A DNA stretch of 64,000 nt, taken from assembly GCF_004145845.1 (NCBI RefSeq), contig NZ_SELP01000001.1, positions 434,001-498,000 of the forward strand, given 5' to 3'. A program made the translations under genes and the position numbers. A model generated the notes under the pieces. It was not told where the DNA came from, did no database searches, and saw nothing but the letters and a program-made list of their open reading frames with translations. Positions within the stretch are counted from its first letter, which is position 1. Each line of letters opens with the position of its first letter. This DNA comes from Loktanella sp. IMCC34160 (lineage in GTDB: Bacteria > Pseudomonadota > Alphaproteobacteria > Rhodobacterales > Rhodobacteraceae). Below, piece by piece: positions 45,809 to 53,959 of this stretch.

Positions 45809-47013
45809 CAGCGGACCCGCCCCTTCAGCAGTGTAGAATACTGATACAGCCCCCAGGGCGACAGCGCCTCTTCCAGCGCCAGCCACAGCGGGCGGGCGGT
45901 GTCTGTCGCCAGTCCCGCCGCCTTGGTGATCGCGCCGATGCTGCTGTGCCCGTCGATCCGCGCGATCAGCGGCGCGGCTCCGGGCGGCAGGGAGAGGGTG
46001 ACGGTTTCCTGTCCGCTGTTGACCGGCACCGCGCGGCCCTGCGCCACGGCCCCGGCAAGCGCCTGCGGCGGGCCGCCTTTCAGGTGCGGGATCAGGTCGG
46101 GCGCAGCGCCGCTGGCCGGCTGGCGGGGATCATCCGCACGCACGGCATAGCCGACATGGACCTTCAACGTGCCGGACAGGTCTTCGGCCAGTGCCATGCG
46201 GGCGGGCCGGTCCATCGCGTCGGGAACGGGGCCGAACCGGGTGGGGTCATACTGCCCGGGCGAGGCGAAATCGGACAGGGCCCAGCCCGCCCCCTCCAGC
46301 TCTGCCAGAAGGTCCGGCACCGAATAGGCGCGGTCCTGCCCGTGCAGCAGCAGATCATAGAACCCCGCGTCCGACGATTTGTGATCGCCAAGGTTCAGGT
46401 TGCGCTTGAACGGATGCGCCTCGGGCAGGGCGGCAAAGACCTTGCGGGCGGCGGCCAGCCGGTCCTCGGGCGGCAACCCGTCGAACATCGCGCCGAAGGC
46501 CCGTTGCAGGGGATAGACCCCGGACCGGCCAAGCGGCGCATAGACCATGAACCCCAGCCCCCCGCCGGGGGCGCAGGCGGCGCGCAGGGCCGCGAACCCC
46601 GCCGCCGGATCGGGCAGGTGGTGCAGCACCCCGCAACAGTCGATGTAGTCGAACTGACCAAGATCGGGCGCATCCAGAAGGCTGCCGGTCAGGAACCGGA
46701 TGTTCTTCAACCCCCGGACCTTCGCCCGCGCCTCTGCCACCTCGCGCGAGGCGCGGGACAGGTCGATATAGGTGATGTCATAGGGGCGGCGCGCGTCCGT
46801 CATCAGCTGCGCCAACTGGATCAGCCCGTCACCGGTGCCGCCGCCCGCCACAAGGACGCGCAGGCGCTTGGACCAGTCCCGCTGTCCGCCCCATAGGAAG
46901 TGATCCATCTCGACCGGGTTTGACGGGGAGCCTGTAACCAGCCGGGTCTTTTCCTCGGCCGGGTTGCGGGCGGGGTAGGGGAAGGCTTCGTATTGTTCGG
47001 AAACGGTGACCAT
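45808..47013 (-). CDS. SAM-dependent methyltransferase
   Basis: A 401-residue protein with a class I methyltransferase domain: motif I VLVAGGGTGDGL near residue 55, then ITYIDLSRAS and FDYIDCCGVLHHLPDP. The C-terminal ~170 residues have no clear motif and might form a substrate or partner domain. It is translationally coupled to the YedK gene. Its substrate is not known; a link to DNA repair is suggested only by position. Confidence 0.88.
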   Translation of the reverse strand: MVTVSEQYEAFPYPARNPAEEKTRLVTGSPSNPVEMDHFLWGGQRDWSKRLRVLVAGGGTGDGLIQLAQLMTDARRPYDITYIDLSRASREVAEARAKVRGLKNIRFLTGSLLDAPDLGQFDYIDCCGVLHHLPDPAAGFAALRAACAPGGGLGFMVYAPLGRSGVYPLQRAFGAMFDGLPPEDRLAAARKVFAALPEAHPFKRNLNLGDHKSSDAGFYDLLLHGQDRAYSVPDLLAELEGAGWALSDFASPGQYDPTRFGPVPDAMDRPARMALAEDLSGTLKVHVGYAVRADDPRQPASGAAPDLIPHLKGGPPQALAGAVAQGRAVPVNSGQETVTLSLPPGAAPLIARIDGHSSIGAITKAAGLATDTARPLWLALEEALSPWGLYQYSTLLKGRVR

Positions 47014-47052
47014 GGGCAGAGCCTAGGGCGGCGCGATCCCAAGGAAAAGGGG

Positions 47053-47144
47053 GGTGGGTTGAAACCCACCTTACTTTCAGGTCCGCATTTTCGGGCCAGA
47101 CCTATAGTGGTGGGGAACGGGCGTAAGGTGGGTTTCAACCCACC
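47053..47144. repeat. Pair of R palindromic repeats
   Basis: GGTGGGTTGAAACCCACC with TTAC (47053-47074) and the inverted GGTGGGTTTCAACCCACC preceded by GTAA (47123-47144), tails facing each other across about 48 bases. They lie in the gap between the methyltransferase start and the DMT exporter stop. Confidence 0.88.
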
Positions 47145-47198
47145 CGACGGGCGCGTCGGGTTGACCCGGCATGGTGCCTATCCCTGTGGCGAGCGGCC

Positions 47199-48125
47199 CT
47201 AGCGCGGGCCGCGCTGCGCGATCACCACGCCCGAGGCCACGATCGCCGCGCCAACGGCCTGCGCCCAGCTCCACTCTTGCCCCAGCGCGACAAGGATCAG
47301 CATCACGTAGAACGGGGCGACGTTGATGTGGAATGACGCCACCGCGACCCCCAGCCGCCCGACCGAGGCGAGCCAGAGGAATTGTGACAGGGCCATGCTG
47401 CCGAAGGCGTAGATCAGTAGCGGCAAAAGCGTTCCGGGAACCAGCAGGCCCGGCGGTGCGGCAACGGCCCCAGTCAGCCGGGCGCCGATTGCGATGCAGC
47501 CCACGAACAACAATCCGCCCGCAAGGGTGATCGTCGTGCGGCCCACCGGCGACAGGTCAGGGAAATCCCGCACCGTCGCCCAGCTGCCCCAGCTGAACAG
47601 GAAACAGGCGGCCACCGCCATTCCCGCCCCCAGCCCAAGGTCCAGCACAGGGCCACCCCCGGCGGCAATCGCCCCGCCGACGACCGAGGCCAGCAGCCCG
47701 ATGATGAACCCCATACTCAGGCGGCGGTCTTCGAAGATCATCTCGATCACCGTGGCCGCGATCGGGCAGGCGGCGGCGATCACCGCCACCGTGACCGGAT
47801 CGGTATAGTCCTGTGCCAGAAGCAGAAGATAGGCCCCAAGGCCAAAGGCGATGCCGCCCACCACCGTGCCCCGGCCCCAACGGGCCCGGATCAGCGCCAG
47901 CGGCCCGTCCAGCATCACCCAGATCGGAATCAGGATCCCCACCGCCAGCGCCAGCCGCGCGGTGATCAGCATCAGCGGGTCCCAGGTTTGCAGCAGGTAG
48001 TCTGCCGCCGGGAACCCGGCCGCCCAGGCGACCATCGACAGAACGGCCAGCGTGTTGCCCTCCAGCAATTGCCGGGGCGGACGCGGCACGATGGGCGGGC
48101 CGAGCGGATCGGGGGTCTGGACCAT
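47199..48125 (-). CDS. EamA/DMT family transporter
   Basis: A 308-residue exporter of the drug/metabolite family with about ten helices in two EamA repeats (starting near residues 25 and 165). The start at 48125 (MVQTPDPLG) is chosen because the upstream extension to 48278 is an antisense shadow of the next gene. The divergent hyi gene starts at 48272, so the two share about 146 bases. No substrate can be assigned. Confidence 0.88.
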   Translation of the reverse strand: MVQTPDPLGPPIVPRPPRQLLEGNTLAVLSMVAWAAGFPAADYLLQTWDPLMLITARLALAVGILIPIWVMLDGPLALIRARWGRGTVVGGIAFGLGAYLLLLAQDYTDPVTVAVIAAACPIAATVIEMIFEDRRLSMGFIIGLLASVVGGAIAAGGGPVLDLGLGAGMAVAACFLFSWGSWATVRDFPDLSPVGRTTITLAGGLLFVGCIAIGARLTGAVAAPPGLLVPGTLLPLLIYAFGSMALSQFLWLASVGRLGVAVASFHINVAPFYVMLILVALGQEWSWAQAVGAAIVASGVVIAQRGPR

Positions 48126-48271
48126 GGTTGGGCCGTTCTGTGGTTGTCTGTTGGGGGCCGGTCGGTAATGTTCCAGCCATGGGGAACGGTGGCGGGGGCC
48201 GACTGGCCGGTCTTGCCAGTTCCCGACCAAATGTCGTTTTCCGGCCCCGCGCCGCTGCCAAAAGGCCCGCC

Positions 48272-49021
48272 ATGCCAAGATTTTGCGCCAACCTGACGAT
48301 GCTGTTCACCGAATACCCGTTCCTTGAACGGTTCGGCGCGGCCCGCTCCGCAGGGTTCGACACGGTCGAGGTGCTGTTTCCCTATGACGAACCCGCGCCA
48401 ATGGTCCGCGATATGCTGGACCGCAACGGGCTGACCCTTGCCCTGATCAACTGCCCACCTCCGAACTACACCGGTGGGGCGCGGGGCTTTGCCGCCGTGC
48501 CGGGGGCTGAGGACCGGTTCCGCCATGATTTCCGGCGCACGCTGCGATATGGGCAGGCGCTGGGCGCGCATCACCTGCACCTGATGGCGGGGGTGGCCGA
48601 GGGCGCGGCGGCGCGGGCCACCTTCATCGACAACCTGCGCTGGGCGGCGGCAGAGGCCCCGGAGCAATCCCTGACGATCGAGCCGATCAACCCCGTGGAC
48701 ATGCCCGGCTATTTCCTGAACGATTTCGACCTCGCGCTTGAGGTGCTGGAGGCGGTCGCGGCCCCCAACCTGCACCTGCAATTCGATGCCTACCATGCAC
48801 AGCGGATTACCGGGGACGTGATGGGCACATGGGACAGATGCCGCCACCGGGTCGCCCATGTGCAGGTGGGCGGGTTTCCCGGACGACATGAACCCGCGGG
48901 CGGCGACATCGACTATCCCGCCTTCTTCGCCCGGCTGGATGCCGGAGGCTATGACGGCTGGGTCAGCGGCGAATACAATCCCGCCGCGCGGACGGACGAA
49001 GGATTGGATTGGATCAGGTGA
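48272..49021 (+). CDS. hyi: Hydroxypyruvate isomerase (Hyi/OtnI type)
   Basis: TIM-barrel enzyme interconverting hydroxypyruvate and tartronate semialdehyde, or an OtnI-like isomerase. The 249-residue protein begins MPRFCANLTMLFTEYPFLERF, a typical start. Metal or catalytic acids appear in SLTIEPINPVDMPGYFL (Glu near residue 138) and DGWVSGEYNPA (Glu near residue 236). The length is standard. It links to glycolate/glyoxylate metabolism, the pathway of the glc genes further right, but they are 7 kb apart. Confidence 0.9.
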   Translation: MPRFCANLTMLFTEYPFLERFGAARSAGFDTVEVLFPYDEPAPMVRDMLDRNGLTLALINCPPPNYTGGARGFAAVPGAEDRFRHDFRRTLRYGQALGAHHLHLMAGVAEGAAARATFIDNLRWAAAEAPEQSLTIEPINPVDMPGYFLNDFDLALEVLEAVAAPNLHLQFDAYHAQRITGDVMGTWDRCRHRVAHVQVGGFPGRHEPAGGDIDYPAFFARLDAGGYDGWVSGEYNPAARTDEGLDWIR

Positions 49022-49092
49022 TCATGCTGACAGGATGCTGTCAGCAGCCCTGTGTCAGAAGGGGGCATCGAAACCCCATCAGGAGACAACAG

Positions 49093-49464
49093 ATGACCAC
49101 CCAAGCAATCACCGTCTGGACCGAAGTGCCGGTCACCGACATGGACCGGGCCGTGGCCTTTTACAACGCGGTCTTCGGCTATGACATGCAGATCGACTCA
49201 ACCGGCCCGAACCCCATGGCCCTGTTCGGCAATACGATGGAGGGCACCGGCGGCCATATCTATCCCGGCACCCCGGCCAAGGGCGGCAACGGGCCGACCA
49301 TCCACCTTGCCCTGCCCGGATCGCTGGAAGACGGGGTCGCCGCCTGCACCAAGGCGGGCGGCACGGTGATTTCCCCCGCTATCGAAATTCCGCCGGGCCG
49401 CTTTGCCTATGCCATCGACCCGGACGGCAATTCCATCGGCCTGTTCGAACCCAAAGCCGCCTAG
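49093..49464 (+). CDS. VOC (glyoxalase-fold) protein
   Basis: A 123-residue vicinal oxygen chelate protein starting at 49093 with AGGAGA upstream. It has the two-module pattern VPVTDMDRAVAFYNAVFGYDM and FAYAIDPDGNSIGLFEP. Members include glyoxalase I and resistance proteins; the substrate cannot be told. It is ten bases upstream of a WYL regulator gene and probably in one transcript with it. Confidence 0.9.
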   Translation: MTTQAITVWTEVPVTDMDRAVAFYNAVFGYDMQIDSTGPNPMALFGNTMEGTGGHIYPGTPAKGGNGPTIHLALPGSLEDGVAACTKAGGTVISPAIEIPPGRFAYAIDPDGNSIGLFEPKAA

Positions 49465-49473
49465 GAGGCCCCC

Positions 49474-50157
49474 ATGCGCCGCGCCGACCGCCTGTTCCAG
49501 ATCGTGCAATACCTTCGGGGCGGGCGGCTCGTCACGGCGGGGCAACTGGCCGAACGACTCGAGGTCACGCCCCGGACCATCTACCGGGACGTGGCCGACC
49601 TGATCGGTTCCGGCGTGCCGATCGAGGGCGAGGCCGGGGTCGGCTATGTCATGCGCGACGGGTATGACCTGCCGCCCCTGATGTTCACCGCCTCGGAAAT
49701 CGTGGCGCTGGTCGCGGGGGCGCGGCTGATCCGGGCCTGGGGTGGGGTCGACATGGCCGCAAGTGCCGAAGAGGCGCTGGTCAAGATCGCGGCTGTCCTG
49801 CCTGACGAGGCCCGCAAGCGCGCCGACACGGTGCAGATCCATGCCTTCGGTGCCCCGGAAATGTCCGATGCGGTCCGCGCACGGATCGACGACATCGAAG
49901 CCGCCGCCAACAGCCGCACCCGGCTGGTCCTGCACTACGGCGACGAGGCGGGCCGCAAGTCCGACCGCGTGGTGCGCCCGCTGGGCCTGTGGTTCTGGGG
50001 CAAGGTCTGGACCGTCGTCGCATGGTGCGAATTGCGCGACGATTTCCGCATGTTCCGGCTGGACCGGATCCAAAGCATGGAACTGGGCACCCCGTTCCGC
50101 GAGGAGAAGGGCAAGCGCCTGCGCGATTTCTTCGCCGAGGAAGCCTATCGGCGCTAG
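49474..50157 (+). CDS. YafY-type transcriptional regulator with WYL domain
   Basis: A 227-residue DNA-binding protein. The N-terminal HTH_11 domain has MRRADRLFQIVQYLRGGRLV and TPRTIYRDVADL. The C-terminal WYL domain follows with GLWFWGKVWTVVAWCELRDDFRMFRLDRI split near residue 170. AGGAGG precedes the start. WYL domains bind nucleic acid or nucleotide-like ligands and often regulate stress or defence genes; its neighbours here are ordinary metabolic genes. Confidence 0.92.
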   Translation: MRRADRLFQIVQYLRGGRLVTAGQLAERLEVTPRTIYRDVADLIGSGVPIEGEAGVGYVMRDGYDLPPLMFTASEIVALVAGARLIRAWGGVDMAASAEEALVKIAAVLPDEARKRADTVQIHAFGAPEMSDAVRARIDDIEAAANSRTRLVLHYGDEAGRKSDRVVRPLGLWFWGKVWTVVAWCELRDDFRMFRLDRIQSMELGTPFREEKGKRLRDFFAEEAYRR

Positions 50158-50172
50158 GGCCTGCCCGCGACC

Positions 50173-50496
50173 TCAGAAAAGAAGTTCAAGCTCTCCGTCT
50201 TCCTCGGCAAGGTCCTCGTCCGAAACGGCCGGCATGTCCTCGGACAGTGGCGGCAGGGTGAACAGGTCGGCTATCTCGAATTCACCTTCGTTCGGGATGT
50301 CGCTCACGGCAGGATCGGCCCCGACATTGTGATCGTCGCCGATGTGTTCGTTGTGAAAGATGTGGTGCCCAACACCGTTCTGATAGCCGGTGCTGTCATG
50401 GTCGTGGCCCACGCCGTGAAGATGCGAAATGCTTTCTTCGTCGTGGCCCGGAGGGGTTGCAGTGATCTTGGAGGAGAGAAAATTTAACCGTGCCAT
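50173..50496 (-). CDS. Small acidic, histidine-rich protein
   Basis: A 107-residue protein with AAGGA upstream of the ATG at 50496. Residues 18-60 are rich in His, Asp and Gly (SHLHGVGHDHDS, GHHIFHNEHIGDDHN), suggesting metal binding. The C-terminal part is strongly acidic (SDEDLAEEDGELELLF). No family is recognised. The facing WYL gene ends 15 bases away, so the two are convergent. Confidence 0.6.
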   Translation of the reverse strand: MARLNFLSSKITATPPGHDEESISHLHGVGHDHDSTGYQNGVGHHIFHNEHIGDDHNVGADPAVSDIPNEGEFEIADLFTLPPLSEDMPAVSDEDLAEEDGELELLF

Positions 50497-51023
50497 CGAG
50501 GCGATCCTTCATAACAAAACTCAAACGCGTCGCCCCCGACCCGTCCTTCCTTCCGTGCCTCCCTCAGATGGGTGGTCCGGAATGAAGTGCGGCCTTGATA
50601 TGGCAAGAATGGTCCAAAATTTCTATTAATTTCTCGAAATACGATGATCGGCGCCATTATTCGGGGTTCATTGTTTCCGTTTCTGAACAAGCGTTTGAAT
50701 AGACATCTGACTGGTCGCAAATCTGGCCAGACAGTGAGAATCGGTTCACGCCTTGCTGGACTTGTTCGACGTTTCGACCTGGCCACTTTCCGTGGTCAGG
50801 CCATGGCCGCGAATGGCGGCAGGGGCGATTCAGTCCACACCATTGCGGGGTGCCCAAACCGGCCAACAGGGCGCACCTTCAGCCCGTCATTACAACGCGC
50901 CCTGCGCCCGCTGGTTCCTGGCCGAGGAAGGCGATCGGAGGTCGGCAAAGGGGCCGTCATTGGGGCTTGTCAGGCCGCGCCGCATTATATATGTCAAAAA
51001 TCAAATGTAATTTGGAGCGCCCC
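50497..51023. other. Intergenic region, 527 bases, no convincing gene
   Basis: It contains the ribosome site of the histidine-rich gene on the left and the leader of the DUF2798 gene on the right. Composition is mixed, with an AT-richer middle. Short frames exist on both strands but none has a clear start site, family or codon bias. No repeat of the R or B type is present. Confidence 0.6.
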
Positions 51024-51272
51024 ATGATTCACCCCCGTTTTGCCCCCGTTCTGTCCGGCCTGATCCTGTCTGGCCTGATGACCTTTATCGTCTCCGGCAT
51101 CTCGACCCTGATGGCCAAAGGCCTGATCGACGGGTTCGCGGCGCAGTGGATGGGGGCGTGGATGGTGACTTGGGCCGTGGCCTTCCCGACGATCCTTGTC
51201 GTGGCGCCGCTGACCCGGAAACTGGTGGGCAGGCTTGTTGCCAAGCCCGCCCAGCACGGCCAGCCCGCCTAG
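51024..51272 (+). CDS. DUF2798 membrane protein
   Basis: An 82-residue two-helix protein (about 8-30 and 45-66) with DUF2798 text FAPVLSGLILSGLMTFIVSG and WMVTWAVAFPTILVVAPLTR. Proteins of this family are small inner-membrane proteins of unknown role. Its stop shares the bases CTAG with the stop of the convergent vWA gene. Confidence 0.85.
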   Translation: MIHPRFAPVLSGLILSGLMTFIVSGISTLMAKGLIDGFAAQWMGAWMVTWAVAFPTILVVAPLTRKLVGRLVAKPAQHGQPA

Positions 51273-53209
51273 CGCGCCGACAGGCTTTCGGCCAGCCGCA
51301 TCAGCTGCACCGCCTCCGTCCGGTAGCCGTAGGGGTCCGTGCCCCGGTTGGCATTGGCCAGCGCGATGGCCTCGGCCCAGCCCCAGTCGCCCAGCGCGGT
51401 GTCGCCGCGCAGCAATTGGCCAAAGCCCGCGATGGCGGCGGCGAACTGCGCCTCGGTCCCGGCGCTGCCCATGTCGGGCAGGATCGGGGTTTCAATCAGC
51501 TGGCTGACATCTTCGCCCGGCTCCTTCCAGCGCAGTTTCAGAAACCCGATCTCGGGGCTGTCCCCGGCGTCCGCCGCCGGTTGATAGCGCAGCGGGTCGG
51601 TCATCCGGGCCGGGCTGCCCACCGGGGTGATCTCGTAGATTGCGGTCACCGAATGACCCGCGCCCAACTCGCCGGCATCGACCCGATCGTTGTTGAAATC
51701 CTCTCGGTTCAGGGCGCGGGTTTCATAGCCGATCAGCCGGTATTCGGCGACGGTGGCGGGGTTGAACTCCACCTGCACCTTCACATCGCCCGCAATGGGG
51801 AACAGCGCGCCGGTCAACTGGTCCACCAGCACCTTCTGTGCCTCGTTCAGCGTGTCGATATAGGCCGCCGTTCCGTTGCCGTTCTGGGCCAGCGCCTGCA
51901 TGGTCGCATCGTCCAGATTGCCGCGGCCAAAGCCAAGGACCGACAGGTAGGTGCCCGTTTCACGCTTGTCGGCGATGAAATCCTCAAGCGCCGAGGGGTC
52001 CGACAGTCCGACGTTGAAATCCCCGTCGGTGGCAAGGATCACCCGGCTGACCTCGCCCTCCTCGGCCATGGTGGCGGCGACGGCATAGGCCTGTTCCAGC
52101 CCGCCCTGCCCATTGGTTGACCCGCCCGCGCCCAGCCCGTCCAACGCGGCAAGGATCGCCGTGCGGTCGCCCGCCGGGGTCGGGGCCAGAACCAGCCCCG
52201 CCGACCCGGCATATTCGACGATGGCCACCTGATCCTCGGGGCTCAGGTTGCCCAACATCAGCCGGAACGACTGTTTCAACAGCGGCAGCTTCGCCGCATC
52301 GTTCATGCTGCCCGAGGTGTCGATCAGGAAGACAAGGTTCAGGGGCGGGCGGTCGTCGACCGCCGGCAGTTCGCCCTGAAGCGCGATGTGCAGCAGTTGT
52401 GTATCGGGGTTCCACGGGGTCGGCATCAGGCTGATCGTGGGGCGGAAGGGGGCGGCATCCGCGTCCGGCGCGGGGTAGTCATAGGGGAAATAATTCACCA
52501 TCTCCTCGACCCGGACAGCCTCCGCCGGGGGCAGGGTGCCCCGGTTCAGCGAGTTGCGGATGACGGAATAGGCGGCGGTGTCCACGTCGATGGAAAAAGT
52601 GGACACGGGCTCTTCTACGACGACCTTCAGCGGGTTCGTGTCGGCGGAGGGGTAGGCCTCGGTGTCTGGTCCTAACTCAATGAAATCGGAGTGGGCGGTA
52701 GGTGCGGGTTCGGCCATCAGCGCATCCATACCCTCGCCAAGTGGTTGCACCGACCTAGCCTGCGGGGGCGGGGCCAGTGGTGCGGCGGCGGGTTCGGGCG
52801 CGGCGAGGGCAAGCCCGGATTCATCTTCGGCTCTTTCCTCGGCGGCCAATTCGGATCCGGCGACCTGATCAGTGAGCACCGTATCCCCCTCGGTTACGGT
52901 AAACTCCGGGTCCTGCCAGACCGACCGTCCCTGCGGGGTCAGGATCAGCACGCCACAGGCGACGATCGCGGTGGTGACGGTCAGCCCGCCCTTGGTGGTA
53001 AACGCCTTCAACATCTCTCCAACTCCTTGCCATAGCCCCTTGGGGGCGGTTGCAGGATTGGGACGCGCGGCATTCCGCGATCCTTGGAGAGCGTCGAAAT
53101 TTTGCTGCGCCAGACGCAGGTTTTCCGCCCGTTTCCCGGCGTCCGGGCGGGGGGTGGCCGCCGTCATCGCGGCGCGCAGATCGTCAAATTCGTCACGGTC
53201 GGTGGTCAT
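51269..53209 (-). CDS. Membrane-anchored von Willebrand factor A protein (YfbK-like)
   Basis: A 646-residue protein with a short cytoplasmic N-terminus, one membrane helix at about residues 75-92, a proline/alanine-rich linker, the YfbK N-terminal domain (VSTFSIDVDTAAYSVIRNSL), a vWA domain with MIDAS DTSGSMN near residue 295, and a C-terminal DUF3520-like part. Its start overlaps the ECF sigma gene stop (ATGA). The short N-terminal part before the helix could bind the sigma factor like an anti-sigma factor; that is inference from topology and gene order. Confidence 0.9.
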   Translation of the reverse strand: MTTDRDEFDDLRAAMTAATPRPDAGKRAENLRLAQQNFDALQGSRNAARPNPATAPKGLWQGVGEMLKAFTTKGGLTVTTAIVACGVLILTPQGRSVWQDPEFTVTEGDTVLTDQVAGSELAAEERAEDESGLALAAPEPAAAPLAPPPQARSVQPLGEGMDALMAEPAPTAHSDFIELGPDTEAYPSADTNPLKVVVEEPVSTFSIDVDTAAYSVIRNSLNRGTLPPAEAVRVEEMVNYFPYDYPAPDADAAPFRPTISLMPTPWNPDTQLLHIALQGELPAVDDRPPLNLVFLIDTSGSMNDAAKLPLLKQSFRLMLGNLSPEDQVAIVEYAGSAGLVLAPTPAGDRTAILAALDGLGAGGSTNGQGGLEQAYAVAATMAEEGEVSRVILATDGDFNVGLSDPSALEDFIADKRETGTYLSVLGFGRGNLDDATMQALAQNGNGTAAYIDTLNEAQKVLVDQLTGALFPIAGDVKVQVEFNPATVAEYRLIGYETRALNREDFNNDRVDAGELGAGHSVTAIYEITPVGSPARMTDPLRYQPAADAGDSPEIGFLKLRWKEPGEDVSQLIETPILPDMGSAGTEAQFAAAIAGFGQLLRGDTALGDWGWAEAIALANANRGTDPYGYRTEAVQLMRLAESLSAR

Positions 53210-53748
53210 TCTGCCTCCTCCGTTTCGCGCAGGGCGCGCAGGCGTTTCTTGGCTTCGGATATGCGCCAGCTGATCGTGCCCTCGGACACGCCCAGCACCT
53301 CTGCCGCCTCGGCGTGGGTCAGGTCGTCGAAGACCAGCGCCAGCGTGTCACGCAGATCGTCGGTCAGGCGCGACATGGCGCGGGTCAGCCAGTCCAGCCG
53401 GTCCGCAGCCTCGGCATTCGCCGCCTGCCGGTTCAATTCCCAATCGCCCCAGCCATCGGCGGCGCGGGCGGCGCTGGCCTGTCTGCGGCGGCGGTCGTGG
53501 GCGGCGTTCACCGCGACACGGTACAGCCAAGTGGTCACCCGCGACTGTCCCTTGTAGCTGGCCAGCTTGGCGGGCAGGGCAGCGCAGATGTCCTGGGTCA
53601 GGTCCTCGGCCTCGGCCCGGTTGCCGGTCAGGCGAAAGCACAGGGCGAACAGCCGGTCATACTGCCGGTCAAGCAGGAGGGCAAAGGCCCGTCCGTCCCC
53701 GTTCGCGGCCGCCGTGGCCAGGGCTTCGTCGCTGGTTGTCATACGCAT
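53206..53748 (-). CDS. ECF RNA polymerase sigma factor
   Basis: A 180-residue sigma-70 family protein with region 2 (ALLLDRQYDRLFALCFRLTGNRAEAEDLTQDI) and region 4 (DLRDTLALVFDDLTHAEAAEVLGVSEGTISWRI) described here in parts: FALCFRLTGN and AEVLGVSEGTISWR. It is a two-domain ECF sigma of normal size. The start may be 53748 or 53742. It is co-translated with a membrane vWA protein, and no classical anti-sigma gene is adjacent. The 211 bases upstream may hold its own promoter. Confidence 0.93.
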   Translation of the reverse strand: MRMTTSDEALATAAANGDGRAFALLLDRQYDRLFALCFRLTGNRAEAEDLTQDICAALPAKLASYKGQSRVTTWLYRVAVNAAHDRRRRQASAARAADGWGDWELNRQAANAEAADRLDWLTRAMSRLTDDLRDTLALVFDDLTHAEAAEVLGVSEGTISWRISEAKKRLRALRETEEAE

Positions 53749-53861
53749 CACGATGGGTATGACGCGCGGCAAAGGTCAATCCTTGGGGGCGGTGGAAAAT
53801 ATTTTGCAGGGTGAGGGGGGGAGACATGACAGAAGGCATGCGGCCGCACGGGTGGGCGCGA

Positions 53862-53891
53862 ATGCGCCCGCCATGGGGCGGGCGGGCGCAT
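53862..53891. other. GC-rich hairpin in the ECF upstream region
   Basis: ATGCGCCCGCC (53862-53872) pairs with GGCGGGCGCAT (53881-53891). It lies 69 bases after the stop of the lipoprotein hydrolase gene and has no T-run. It may be a transcript end or a structural element between that gene and the sigma gene. Confidence 0.45.
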
Positions 53892-53959
53892 GCCGGGCCG
53901 CAAACGCCCCGGCGAAAGCTGGCTCTCAAGTCCCTTCAGGACGGGCCGCCCTTGGTCGC

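Noticed and set aside
50644-51027. 127-residue plus frame in the 50.5-51.0 kb gap
   Set aside because: No ribosome site, no family, arginine-rich text without codon bias, and it runs into the DUF2798 start.
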